A DNA stretch of 64,000 nt from Synaphobranchus kaupii (lineage: Eukaryota > Chordata > Actinopteri > Anguilliformes > Synaphobranchidae): contig CM056385.1 of NCBI GenBank assembly GCA_029718625.1, forward strand, positions 20,018,515-20,082,514, written 5' to 3'. This document shows positions 10,492 through 23,350 of this stretch, in pieces. The notes under the pieces were generated by a model that was not told where the DNA came from, did no database searches, and saw nothing but the letters and a program-made list of their open reading frames with translations. Both the position numbers and the translations under genes were made by a program. The number at the start of each line of letters is the position of its first letter. Within the stretch, counting starts at the first letter, position 1.

Positions 10492-13400
10492 GCCACTCCT
10501 CCAATCACTGGCATAAGTATTGCGTGACCTGCAGAGTACATGTACTTTTATTTTATTTGTGATTTATTCATGTGAGGATATGGATGCATATGTATCCTGA
10601 ATGATGGAATCAAATCAAATCTGGCACTGGCTCATGGGTGAATGTACCAGAGGAGCGCTCTTGCTCAGCTGTTATGCACCTGTGCAGGGTTTAGTTTGTG
10701 AGCACCCCGTGTCCCATTTTGCTTGAAGTGTTTGTCTTTGTCAATATTATTAACTCATTTGGTGGACAGCATAGTCAGCTAGTCACATTTAGCTTGATTA
10801 GCGACTTGCTGCAACTGTTTCTGACTGTTTCTGGCATGTTCTTTATTTTGTTTCAATGTGCTGTTGTTGAGCTCTAACACAAAAGTGCAACAATTATTTT
10901 GAGTGCTGTTATTCATATTTTTTAACATAAGAAGGAAGCAGAATTCACTGTTTTTCCATATGCAGGTCAACCTTTTTTAAAAACATATCACATTTATAAT
11001 TTTGGTTCCAATTAAATATAAAAATACACAATGTCAATAGCAAATTTGTTTTTTCCACTGACTGCTTTTAATTTATGAATGTATTTTTTTTTCATTTGTC
11101 ATTCTATACCCTCAGAAATATTCTGGCAGATTAAACTTTTCTGTAACTCACCAAAGCCTTCTCCCATCGGCACTGACGAGTGATATGGCACTGCGTCCCA
11201 ATTGACATGACCTCAAAAAACCCCAGTGATTCTTACTTACCAGGGCACCTTACCAAGCCCTCTGCATCTCCTCCAGCCCACAAAAAAACTTGAAGACTTA
11301 TCCAATCAATAGTCGCCTTTGATGTTCCCACTGCCACTCTTCATTACTCTGTGTGCCTGCCAGATCATCATTGTGTCTTACAGATGCCACTTCTGCCAAG
11401 TTAATTTCCCTCTTTCATCTTTTCACTCGTTCATCCCTTTCACTCTTTCATCCCTTTCACTCTTTCATCTTTTCACTCTTTTCATGTTCTCACCCTGGAT
11501 GTGCGCTGCGGCCGCTGAAATCGCTCTCTTTGAAGACAAGAAAATCCCAGAAACCTCCGTGAAATAGCCTAAACTGTTGGATTTTTGATTCTTGATCAAA
11601 ACTGATTCCATTACCTCAGTCCCTTTCACTTCTGCCAAGCCCACCAGAATTATACACATTTTCCACGCTGACTTTATTTCAGACGGGAGTCATTTAGGTG
11701 GCTTGATGTTTTATTTACATTGTGCTTGTAGAAGCCCCTTTCCAGCTCTACGCCATTTTATGCATTTTTTGTTTCCCTCTCGTTTCAAACATATTGAAGT
11801 GCACTTGCAACACTATGGTCGATGTTTAAGCTAATTTTAGTCATCTGAAAATGCCCAGGGAAAGACTTTGTTTATACTTACAAAATAGCTGTGGATGCAA
11901 GTATTTAATGAGCAGGAAAATGGCTGCTTTTCAGGAAGGACGGATATAACCCCAAGTTAGAGGAGCGTATGTGAACACAGTGTAAGTGAGCCATCCGTAA
12001 ATTCAGAATTCTTACTAAAGTAAATGGATTAAATGTGGAAATCTTAAGAAAAGCCACAGAATTGTCTTGTCACATACCTGAGTACGTTTTGGTGAGGGAT
12101 GATGCTATCCTCCCTCACCTTCTGGCCAGGCCTTCGGTACGAACCATCATGAATATTAGGCACAGTCGCAAGGCACGTAAACTGCAATACGATTTCAGTA
12201 AGCCTGGAATTCTTCCACGAGAGAGACTGTGATAGATCTAAATGTGAAGTCCATACAATTAAAAGTCGTTTCTACAACTCTCTCCCTGTGACCTATTTTT
12301 TTTTCTTCAAAATTGGTAAAGTCAAATACAGGAAGTCATTGGGGGGGGGGGGGGGGGGGCATTGCATCATACTCATAAAGGGTGAATCATCCCTACATTG
12401 TTATTCACACCCAAGTCAACAGCCTGGGAGACATGAGATGCTGGCATCCCGTCGGTCGGCGCACCTTTAAGGGGAAAATGTTTTTCCTGAGATTAATTTT
12501 GTTTTCCTCGTTATTTCTGTTTGGGCGATACTGCTTCCCTGCACACAGTAATCCCCCAGTCTGAGTTGTGTTCTGATGCCCGCGGCTGAGCACAACAGAG
12601 CAACAGAGATCAGCGGTTATCAGCTTCCAAATTCCAACTGCTGATCTCTTGTTTATCCCATCCCTGTGTCCTCTCGACTAATCCTTTACTGCATCTCCTA
12701 GACTTTGTTTTCCTAAATCGTATTTGCAAAGTGCTTTCCAGTTACCACCTAAAACGGCGCCATATTTAAGCCACGACATGGTGGCGAACAAGCCAATTAA
12801 ATTGTCCTGCAGTACTTGCAGAAAAGAAACAGGGGGTATGTACAATTCAATTCAAATCAAGCAATAGCCACAGTCATACAAATTGGTGAGGTGGTTAAAT
12901 TTATGCTATGTTGTTTCATATTCATTTTAGCAGAATTAGTCATGCTACACCACTAAATGTACAACCTTAAAATACTGTATGTCAATGCAAAAACGCAACG
13001 CAGTGTAAACTTAGATATTTACCAGGGGGCAAGTAAAGAAAAATATGCAATCAATAACACAAGCAGTACATCCAGTGTTGAGCTGTGCAGGCATCTAATT
13101 AATTACTATTAATCATGGTAATATGAGTTGTGCCTAACAAATTTAAACAAGAATAAAGTGCTTCTTATAAACATTTCAAATGACCAATCAACCTGATCCA
13201 AATAGGAGCAGAAATATACATTTAATTAAGTAGTCAATTCATATGTTGTTTATTTTAATATGTAAAACATACAACCACAAGTATGTGTCTGATTTGCCTT
13301 TCTCCAATTCATACTGGATCTATTCCACTACAGTGCAGTGCTATAATGCAACCGTGGTTATCCGTGTCTTTTCTAAAGCACTTTCATTCTGGGAACCAGG

Positions 13401-14422
13401 AGAGTGAAGGCACATAGGTTCAATCCAAGCAGTGATTAGTTGAAGCTGTGTGTAAAGTGATTGAGAGGGACGAAAGATCACAGACACTGGCCTTCCTTGA
13501 CCTTGGTTGCGGAGACCCTGCTGAATCCTTCCTTCTTTTTGAAAAGCATTTATCACCGCCGCACCATTATGCCAGACCATTTTTTATTATTTTGTTTTCA
13601 AACAGAGCTTGCCAATGTTTTGATTGGAACCCTCCTAATTGTATTTTAAAAATTGTATAACAATACGGATGCTTTCACTTTCAATTAATCGTGAGGTAAA
13701 GTTTTGGCCATATGCTGACTCATCCTTGGCCTCCGCAGTGACTCACACAGAGTTGGTCAGTGAATCGGTCAGAGCACTTTTCTCTGTTTTTATATTCTCA
13801 TCTTTCCTCCTGGGACGCCTCTCAACCCATTCTGTTATAAAAGTTAATTTCAACGACTGTGATTTTATTTTGCCCATAGGCCACTGGAAAGATACTGTAA
13901 TTAAACAATAGCATCAGGTTATAGTAAATGTTTGTGTGTGGGCATGTGTCTCTGCCCCAGAAGTAGAATATTATTAGTATTATTTTAAAAACGTCTGCAT
14001 GCACCGTCACAATTCTGTATTCAGTTTAAATAATGCACTGCATTAAATAAGGTCCCGTTGTCATACAGACTGGTTCGATAGACTTGTTCTGGCTTACTGC
14101 TGCACTGACCAGTCCGTTCAGGCCTGCCATTGGTCTACCACTAATGCACAGACCAATCATGGCACAGCCTCTCGACCTCAGTGATTATGTGCCCATGTTT
14201 TTTGTCTCCTTTCATCTTTTGTCTCTTGGTTTCTTCAATTACTGTGGTGAAAGAAAGGCCGATTTTAATAGTCCACAAACCCCCTCATATCCAAATGTTG
14301 AATTAAGTATTTTTTCTATACATCATACTAAGGTTCAGTATTTTTCCATATTTATAAAAAGGTTTGGATTTATATATGACCCAGCCTATGTCACATTTTT
14401 CCTTTAGTGATCATTTACTATA
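10492..14422. other. Unique AT-rich sequence, no supported gene
   Basis: This 3.9-kb stretch contains a run of 19 G (12341-12359) and pyrimidine-rich repeats of TTTCACTCTTTCATC (about 11407-11480). A 65-codon frame at 12035-12232 and several others have no recognisable family, start context or splice sites. A TTTAAGCCACGACATGG-containing segment near 12765 is unique. Nothing else was identified. Confidence 0.4.
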
Positions 14423-14709
14423 TACAGTGCCCTCCATAATTATTGGCACCCCTGGTAAAGATTAGTAAAAAGGGTATAAAAAATTCACCTTTTGGTGAAT
14501 TAGCTTAATCTCACACTGAAAAAATGAGAAAAATCCAACCTTTAATTGAAGTAAATTTATTCTGAGAAAAAAAAATCCCTCATCAAGAAATAATTATTTT
14601 TAACAAAACCATGTGTGCCACAATTATTGGCACCCCTAGAAATTCTTATGAACAAAATGCAACTGAAGCATTTTTTTCCATTTCTATTTTACTTTTTAAA
14701 GTTGATCAG

Positions 14710-15531
14710 GGCTGCGTTTCCCGATAGCGATCAATCTTAGGCTTAAGTGCGATTTCAACTAGCGATTCCACAATGACTCTTTAATTTGGAACACGCATTT
14801 CCCAAAACAGTTCTTAAAGCGTGAGTACGCAGTCACCTCTTAAGTGCTATTTAACCAGTGGTGTAAAATCCGGGTTCAGAAAGTAAAAAGTCATCCCCAA
14901 TTTGCACAATTCTTCAGCCAGGAGGTAGAACTAATTAGTGAAATCAGCTGGCTGAGTTCATGGGTGGAATAAACACATGGTAGGACTTTTACTTTCTGAT
15001 CCCTGGATTTTACATCTCTGTACTTCTGTCTGTGCTGCTGCTGATACGAGAGGAGGAGGGGCGATAGATTAGGAGACGCAAACCCCATTGTGATGCCCAA
15101 TACATGGCCGGTTAGGCACATCAAAGTTTCTTTTGAAATAAAATCTTTTTCCCACTGATTTTACTTGTCTCAAACTTATTAATTTATAGGGCTATTTAAG
15201 GAATGGCTTTTATGGGTAATTTCCAAATATATAAAAATAAGTACATTAAAATAAATAAATAAACGTAAATATTGTTGCGTCTAACATCACTATAAAAAAA
15301 AACAATCAGTGGTTATGTTAACTGTAAAATGTAATGAACAATAAGACGAAAAATCTAATAAAATACGCGATTTATAGGCTTCGATTGGTCTGGAGTAATC
15401 ATTAATCTACGAGCGTTTCTAAGAGTGTCTTAAGTTAAGATGCTTTTGGGAAACGCACCCAAAGTTAAAGAAACTTTGTACGAAGGGTTTTACGACGTCT
15501 TACCCTTACGATTCTTTTGGGAAACGCACCC
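14710..15531. mobile_element. MITE with GGSTGCGTTTCCC ends, 822 bp, nested in Tc1
   Basis: The ends GGCTGCGTTTCCC and GGGAAACGCACCC match at 12 of 13 positions as inverted repeats. CAG stands on both sides (14707-14709 and 15532-15534), and removing the insert rejoins the Tc1 phrase GTTGATCAGAGTGTTTAGG. A 3-bp duplication suggests PIF/Harbinger-like mobilisation, although CAG is not the usual TWA site. A second internal copy of the terminal phrase is at about 15441-15461. Non-coding. Confidence 0.75.
14856..15020. mobile_element. Short hAT-like MITE nested in the MITE
   Basis: The ends CAGTGGTGTAAAATCC and GGATTTTACATCTCTG are inverted, and the interior (AACTAATTAGTGAAATCAGC region) is partly palindromic and resembles the centre of the 7827-8030 element. 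Flanking octamers TATTTAAC and TACTTCTG agree at only five of eight positions, so the duplication is decayed. Confidence 0.6.
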
Positions 15532-15635
15532 CAGAGTGTTTAGGAACTTTAAAGCAGTAATCCATGACTTCCTGTTTTACTGGGGTATAAATATGAGGTG
15601 ACACAGAGGCCATATTCCCTTATTCATACATCAAC

Positions 15636-16500
15636 ATGGGAAAGATAAGAGAACACACAAATCAAATGAGGGAAAAGTGTGTTAAGCTTCATAAGTCAGG
15701 GAATGGCTATAAAAAAATAGCTACTCACCTGAAAATGCCCATATGTACCGTTAGGGCAAAGCAACTGGAACCGTTACAAACTTGCCTGGAAGAGGACCCA
15801 AGTTTATTTTGCCCCCACGCACAGTGAGGAGGATGGTAAGAGAGGCAAAAAAATCCCCAAGGATCACATGTTGGAGAATTACAGAGGAAAGTAGCATCTT
15901 GGGGTGATCAAGTCTCCAAAACTACCATTAGACTACCCCTCCATGCCTAAAACTACCCCTCCATGCCAACAAATTATTTGGAAGGCATGCCAGAAAAAAA
16001 GCCTTTCCTGTCATTTCACCACAAACGTGTGCACCTGGAGATTGTTAACCAACCAACACTCAAAGTGGGTTTTGCGTAAAAAGAAGGATGGCTATACCGA
16101 AAATAACCTGATCCCCACTGTTAAGTATGGTGAGGGTTCCATGATGTTGTGTGGCTGTTTTTCCTCCAAATGCCCTGAGGAATTTTAAATCTGAATCTGG
16201 CTGCCTCTGCCAGGAAACTAAAACTGGGTCATCGTTGGATCTTCCAGCAGGACAATGATCCAAAACATACGTCTAAATCAACACAAAAATGGTTAACTGG
16301 ACACAAAATCAAGCTTCTGGCATGGCCATCTCAGTCCCCTGACCTAAAACCCATTGAATACCTGTGGGCTGAGCTGAAGAGGAGAGTGTACGAGAGGACC
16401 TAGGACTCTGGATTATCTGGAGAGATTCTGTAAACAGGAATGGTCTCAGATTCCTTGCTCTGTATTCTCCAACCTTATTAGATGTTATGGGAGAAGACTC
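15636..16500 (+). pseudogene. Tc1-type transposase pseudogene
   Basis: The frame opens MGKIREHTNQMREKCVKL and continues HKSGNGYKKIATHLKMPI, the N-terminal helix-turn-helix DNA-binding region of Tc1 transposases, then breaks at a stop after 63 codons. Later fragments in other frames include [30 protein letters not shown] and [15 protein letters not shown], which belong to the DDE catalytic domain. The DNDPKH and SPDLNPIE-type motifs remain, with SPDLKPIE altering one residue. Several frameshifts and stops make it non-functional. Confidence 0.85.
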
Positions 16501-16576
16501 AGTGCTGTTTTATTGCCAAAGGGAGGTTGTACAAAGTATTAAATGCATGGGTGCCAATAATTGTGGCACACGTGGT

Positions 16577-16579
<3 letters not shown>

Positions 16580-16637
<58 letters not shown>
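16580..16637 (+). repeat. GA microsatellite
   Basis: A run of about 29 GA units placed exactly where the right end of the Tc1 element should continue, so expansion or recombination at this tract may have removed that end. Confidence 0.95.
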
Positions 16638-16640
<3 letters not shown>

Positions 16641-17021
16641 AAAAAATGCACAGCACAATCCTGTTTTTCATTTAATCTGGCTACTATTGAACATTGACCT
16701 TACCTTTGATGTGATGAATTAGGCTATGTATTTCAGCAACTTCACTTTCTTTTCTTGGTTCTCGCACATCATACACATCATAAGTTGAGAGGTCAATAAA
16801 AATAGTGTGCCAAAATCTATAGAATTTTATGTTAATGTAAATATGATGCTATTACTCAAATGGTATTACCTCAAAGTCAGCTTGCAGGACTATGCTAATG
16901 TGGAAAGGTAGAACCCTGGAATGCATATTATCATGCTGCAATCTGCATATTTACTTATCCACTGAGATAAATAATAAATATATTTTAATTGTCTTGTTAA
17001 AGTACCATATGTTCAGCCGAG
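16638..17021. other. Unannotated spacer
   Basis: AT-rich unique sequence with no recognised feature. Confidence 0.4.
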
Positions 17022-17150
17022 ACGTGTGCTGCAGCCCATATGGTGGCCGACTCTCGACCCATATACAAATCCCCCCGCACGTTTGGGGGTTCGATCCCCA
17101 GCCAAAGTACTTTCTGCCTGTGATCCCTTTTCTGTTTATAACCCTCTGAG
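17022..17150 (+). mobile_element. tRNA-derived SINE fragment
   Basis: GGGGGTTCGATCCCCAGCC (17085-17103) is a B-box-type T-arm sequence. It is preceded by CCGACTCTCGACCCATATAC and followed by TACTTTCTGCCTGTG, phrases typical of a teleost tRNA-derived SINE. The A-box half is diverged and no polymerase terminator is evident, so it is not a working tRNA gene. Confidence 0.6.
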
Positions 17151-17475
17151 GTGAAACCCCGTTTGAATAACGTAAAAACTAATGGGGAAGGAGGGCAGAG
17201 TGTCCAGCTCATTTGTTTAACAAACGTCCTGTATGTTCAGTCCCCCCACTGAAATCTGCAGGTATTCATTTTGATCTGTTTAAATGGACAAGCAAGCTAA
17301 TCTTTCTGCAACAAGACATAAGCCTGATAACTGAGCTGATATAGATACAGTAAACATTGACAGATTGTGCTCCTTGTGCTGCTGTGAGTGGCATTCCAGT
17401 GATGTGAGACAACAGTATGGACTGCAATTTTGAAGATAAATCTGTCACCATTATTGCATTACTGTACTCAGGCTC

Positions 17476-17508
17476 TTTAAATGCAGAGTAATACACTCTG
17501 CATTTAAA
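17476..17508. other. Perfect 14-bp inverted repeat (hairpin)
   Basis: TTTAAATGCAGAGT is followed by the 5-base loop AATAC and then its exact reverse complement ACTCTGCATTTAAA. It stands alone in unique DNA. No T-run or mobile ends are attached. Confidence 0.8.
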
Positions 17509-17612
17509 AACAGTTTTATTTTTTAAGAAGCTTTATTCGAACTGGTGTTGGTCACAGTGATAGTTGGTCAGAACTAAAGTTTAAATATATTTGATGAAAT
17601 ATATACTGTATA

Positions 17613-17680
<68 letters not shown>
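17613..17680. repeat. Composite TG-TA-CA palindromic microsatellite
   Basis: A (TG)n run passes into a long (TA)n run and then into (CA)n, making the whole tract self-complementary. It directly abuts the left end of the Tc1-like element, which inserts at TA, so the tract supplied the target. Confidence 0.9.
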
Positions 17681-17682
<2 letters not shown>

Positions 17683-18830
17683 GTTGAAGTCGGAAGTTTA
17701 CATACACTTAGGTTGAAGTCATTAAAACTCATTTTTAACCACTCCACAGATTTCATGTTACCAAACTATAGTGTTGGCAAGTCAGTTAGGACATCTACTT
17801 TGTGCATGACACAAGTAATTTTTCCAACAATTGTTTACAGACAGATTATTTCACTTTTAACTCACTATATCACAATTCCAGTGGGTTAGAAGTTTACATA
17901 CACTAAGTTGACTGTGCCTTAAAATTTTTAATATTTGGTTGCATATCCTTTGCATGCCATGACGTCCTGATGTCTGTGACAAAACAACATCAAAAGACTC
18001 TTGATATCTTATTTGTTTGTATTCTTACAAGTGATAATATAACGTCTCTGCATTTGAATGGATCTCTATGGGAATTGGGGGGTGGGACTACATTTAGCTG
18101 TAAATGACACTGGAACAGTATGGAAACACATGGTTGGCTAAATGGGTTTGACGTATCAAACAAGCCTTAAATCATCACTCTGCTGCCAGAAATACAGTAG
18201 ACATGGATGGATAACTTGAAGGGTTTCTTCTCCTGACTTTTTTTTTTTTTCCATAGAGTTCAATAGGAAGATTTGTCAGGAGAAACAACTCTTAAAGTGA
18301 TCCATCCATATCTACTGCATATCTGGCAGCAGAGTGATGGTTCGAGGCTTGTTTGATACCTCAGACCCTTACTGACTTACAGCCCTTTTACCAATCATGT
18401 ATTCCATAGTATTCCAGCATAATTTACAGCTAAATCTAGTCCCACCCCGCAATTCCCATAGAGATCCATTCAAATGCAGAGACATTAGTACCAGAAAAAA
18501 AAGATATCAAGAGTCTTTTGATGTTGTTGGGTCGCAGACATCAGGAAGTCATGGCATGCAAAGGATATGCAACCAAATATTACAAATTTAAAGGCACAGT
18601 CAACTTAGTGTATGTAAACTTCTGACCCACTGGAATTGTGATATAGTGAATTAAAAGTGAAATAATCTGTCTGTAAATAATTGTTGGAAAAATTACTTAG
18701 GACATCTACTTTGTGCATGACACAACTGACTTGCCAACACTATAGTTTGCTAACATAAAATCTGTGGAGTTGTTAAAAATGAGTTTTAATGACTTCAACC
18801 TAAGTGTATGTAAACATCCGACTTCAACTG
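17681..18830. mobile_element. Palindromic Tc1 element with Sleeping-Beauty-like IR/DR ends
   Basis: Both ends carry CAGTTGAAGTCGGAAGTTTA or its close reverse complement, and each arm holds an inner direct repeat (AGAAGTTTACATACACTAAG at about 17890 and its counterpart near 18610). This outer-plus-inner arrangement is the IR/DR structure of salmonid-type Tc1 transposons. TA follows the right end (18831-18832). There is no transposase. The interior (about 17930-18590) is instead a second long inverted repeat centred near 18245, so the entire 1.15 kb folds on itself. Confidence 0.85.
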
Positions 18831-18833
18831 TAT

Positions 18834-20242
18834 GGGCTCTATTTTCAAACCAGCGCAAGGGGACGGTATAGTCAAACGCAAGCTTGTTGACTGTTCCCTG
18901 TTCCCTGTTCCCTGTTCCCTGTGTTTTCCTGTCTGTTTATTATAGTTTATAATAGTATTTGGAATGGTTTATAATAGCAGTTTATAATGGTATTTGGAAT
19001 GATTTATAATAGTATAGTTTATAATAGTATTTGGAATGGTTTATAATAGCATAGTTTATAATAGTATTTGGAATGGTTTATAATAGTATAGTTTATAATA
19101 GTATTTGGAATGAAAGTGTGGTGTTGCTGATTTGCCCACAGCTTACTGTGAACTACAGTCAACGTTCATTGCTAGGGATAGCTGCTACATTATGCAAAGG
19201 ATGTGCCTTGCCTTGTCTGTTCTGTAATGATGATGATGTCTCTGTACGCACTTACTGTACGTCGCTTTGGATAAAAGCGTCTGCTAAATAAATGTAATGT
19301 AATGTAATGTAATGTTGACAGCATCAACGTCTTAAAACTGGCGCTATGGCGTTTCTCAGCAATACCGCTAGGATCAACAAATTCTCAACATAACATCCTT
19401 TCGCTTGCGCTGCAGTGGGATGGGTGGCGCTGTCTGGGGCGTGTTCTAAAATACTTTCGGCTCAGTGACAATTTGAACCAACGAAAACCCATTGCGTTAT
19501 GATCAGCTAGAACCACCTCTTAGCGGCAACGCAATAGACTCTGGCAATTTGCCAACTTATTAGTCATGTAGTTCTATGTAGTGTCTATAGGTGATGCCAA
19601 CATTACACTTCCATTTAATGAACAAATAGCCTATAATTATTATTAATTAATTAATTTTAATTTAAACTACTAGAATAAAACAGGACAGCTTACAAGAAAC
19701 TTGCGATCATGTAGGCTAATAGCCTATAATATATAAATTACACATTGACACAGTTGAATCATAAGCCTACCATTTGAATCATAATTATACCTACATCACC
19801 TCATGTAGGCTAATTAATGCATTCGCCACCTCCTCCCGTGCCTTCCGAACTTCTGGGAGACGAGGTGGTGTGGATTGTGATCCATAAATTACTAGTCCTA
19901 GTCTGTACTTCTGTTGCAAGTACAGTATGTCTGATTTTCTGTGCGGAAAATCGCTCTTGTCGTTGACGGTCCAGTGCGTTTGGGTTGCTCATTATGAAAT
20001 TGCATGGAGCGATTGCGTTCCAACTGGCTTTTTTTTAAAAGCATGAGAACAACTATTTGATTGGCTACCATAGAGACACACCTTGGACATTTAAACCCAG
20101 CCTTTTAGCAATACCGCCATCAGATGCGCCAAGATTGCCGTCATGAAATTACCAAATTTCTCGCCGACACGCCCTCAGAGCGATACCGCCAAGCGATTAC
20201 TCTTGCGTTCACCATTGCGTTTGGTTTATTAAAATAGAGCCC
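18834..20242. mobile_element. Harbinger-like element, non-coding, 1.4 kb
   Basis: The ends GGGCTCTATTTT and AAAATAGAGCCC are perfect inverted repeats, with TAT on each side (18831-18833 and 20243-20245), a 3-bp duplication of the PIF/Harbinger kind. The left TAT overlaps the TA of the adjoining Tc1-like element, so the two elements sit end to end. Inside is a 422-bp LINE/SINE-tail insertion (18892-19313). GCG/CGCAA-rich subterminal sequence resembles the GGGCCCTATCTT family at 22813, 38705 and 59655. No transposase was recognised. Confidence 0.65.
18892..19313 (+). mobile_element. SINE/L2-clade repeat with UnaL2-type 3' tail
   Basis: It ends with CGCTTTGGATAAAAGCG, a hairpin with a GGATA loop, then TCTGCTAAAT and a TGTAA-type repeated tail. 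This is the 3' structure recognised by L2-clade (eel UnaL2) reverse transcriptase. It is flanked by GTTGAC (18886-18891 and 19314-19319), a target duplication. The 5' part holds four TTCCCTG repeats and an expanded TTTATAATAGTATTTGGAAT array (about 18940-19111). Confidence 0.75.
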
Positions 20243-20245
20243 TAT

Positions 20246-20778
20246 ATGTTTAAAGAAATATTGGTTTAAATGTGAGGCGTTGTTCTGTGCAAGGTTGTCC
20301 TTGCGAATTAATCATCAAAGACAAGCTGAAACAAGCTTCATCATTCCACCAAATTGAAGAATAAAGGTTTTATTTAAACTGCAGAACATTTGGAGCAACA
20401 AGGTTCCTTTTTTGTAAAAATAAAAAAAAAAGCAATAATGAAAAACCGTGAATAAATAATCAAAGTCTATTTTTTTCTTTCCATCCTTCATTTTGAAGGA
20501 AATTCACATTTGAAAGTGAACCAAAGAAAAAACTGCTGTTAAGCAAGTGTGCATTTTTGAAGTTTCTTGACTGTTCACTGTCCCCAGAATGCAATTGGCT
20601 TCCTAACATCTGAGCCACCTGAGAACCCCCACCAGGCAAGTGGGAGGCAAGATTTAATCTGTGCATTTTGTGTTCTGTTTATTTTGTATAAACTACGAGT
20701 GAACAAAAAACTTCCAATCTCAATAAATGCTCCCCAAATCTTTTTTTTCAAGAACTGCCAATATGCACCCATTCTGAA
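20246..20778. other. Unannotated spacer
   Basis: AT-rich sequence; a purine-rich A run lies at about 20415-20435. The short open frames are unsupported. Confidence 0.4.
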
Positions 20779-20782
20779 TTAA

Positions 20783-21389
20783 AGGTTGTATCAGCGATTT
20801 TGGGTGGAAAACATAAATGATCACATTCATCTGATTTTTTCCTCACGATCCGCTAGCTGCCCCGCCCCATAAGCAGGGCCGTCAAAAAAACCGCGTCTAG
20901 GCAGCCTATGCTCCGAGATCGTACACAAAAACAATGGTACTACCAACTACTCAAAACCAAAATAAACAGTATTCCAACCAATCACAATGATCTGCACAAA
21001 CGCTAATACTCTTATCTCGCTGAAATCTTGACGGATTTACAAACGGTTTGGTTTCTTACAAACGTTATTAACGTGGTTATAATTCTGGATGCTTGAACAC
21101 TATTTTTTAAAACATAACATAATTATTCATAAGTATGTTTGTTTGGGATTTCGCTTCAGAAGTGACGTCACGTTTGTGCAGATCATTGTGATTGGTTGGA
21201 ATGCTGTTTATTTTGGTTTTGAGTAGTTGGTAGTACCATTGTTTTTGTGTACGATCTCGGAGCATAGGCTGCCTACAGAGACGCGGTTTTTTGACGGCCT
21301 GCTTATGGGGCGGGCAGCTAGCGGATCGTGAGGAAAAATCAGATGAATGTGATCATTTATGTTTCCACCCAAAATCGCTGATACAACCT
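20783..21389. mobile_element. piggyBac-type foldback MITE, 607 bp
   Basis: TTAA flanks both ends exactly (20779-20782 and 21390-21393), the hallmark of piggyBac integration. The ends AGGTTGTATCAGCGATTTT and AAAATCGCTGATACAACCT are inverted, and the arms continue to pair for about 220 bp each (for example TACTACCAACTACTCAAAAC with GTTTTGAGTAGTTGGTAGTA), leaving a unique centre of about 165 bp. Non-coding. A CRE-like TGACGTCA stands in the centre near 21163. Confidence 0.9.
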
Positions 21390-21393
21390 TTAA

Positions 21394-22812
<1,419 letters not shown>

Positions 22813-23350
22813 GGGCCCTATCTTACGCCCGGCGCTAAGCGGCGCTAACCCAAAGGCAAGTGTCTGTGCTATCTTACACCCGGCGCTAAGCGGCGCTAAC
22901 CCAAAGGCAAGTGTCTGTGCTATCTTACACCCGGCGCTAAGCGGCGCTAACCCAAAGGCAAGTGTCTGTGCTATCTTACACCTGGCGCTAAGCGGCGCTA
23001 ACCCAAAGCCAAGTGTCTGTGCTATCTTACACCCGGCGCTAAGCGGCGCTAACCCAAAGGCAAGTGTCTGTGCTATCTTACACCCGGCGCTAAGCGGCGC
23101 TAACCCAAAGGCAAGTGTCTGTGCTATCTTACACCCGGTGCAGGAGTTATTATAGCGCCCTGTGCTCACATTGTTTAACTACCGAGTGATCTTGTTCCCA
23201 TAGCAAGTGAACTGGGCAGGTTTGTCTTAAGATGAGGTGTGGCCAGGATTATTTTCGGCGTATTGCTATCTTGGGCCAGCAGAAAGCGCTTGCGCTAAAA
23301 CCTGGTCTTAAGTCATGTCGCAGTTGTTTCAATGTTATTTTAACTGCGCA
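22813..23350. mobile_element. Harbinger-family terminal region bearing a 51-bp satellite
   Basis: It begins GGGCCCTATCTTACGCCCGG, the terminal sequence of a Harbinger-type family also seen at 59892. Immediately inside, six full 51-bp units and a partial one (22818-23141) repeat the terminal CTATCTTACACCCGGCGCT segment. Because 51 is a multiple of three, the minus strand reads a 17-residue periodic peptide, an arithmetic consequence rather than a gene. The right end is not clearly recognisable; AAGATAG near 23356 may be its remnant. Confidence 0.65.

Larger units (their letters stand above)
14425..16580 (+). mobile_element. Tc1-like transposon, decayed, right end lost
   Basis: The left end begins CAGTGCCCTCCATAATTATT followed by GGCACC, right after a TA dinucleotide (14423-14424), as expected for Tc1/mariner. 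The same inner repeat (CACAATTATTGGCACCCC) recurs near 14620. The matching phrase on the right, GGTGCCAATAATTGTGGCAC, is at 16550-16569, but the terminal inverted repeat beyond it is gone and a GA microsatellite follows at once. Between the left end and the transposase lies an 822-bp MITE insertion. Confidence 0.85.
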
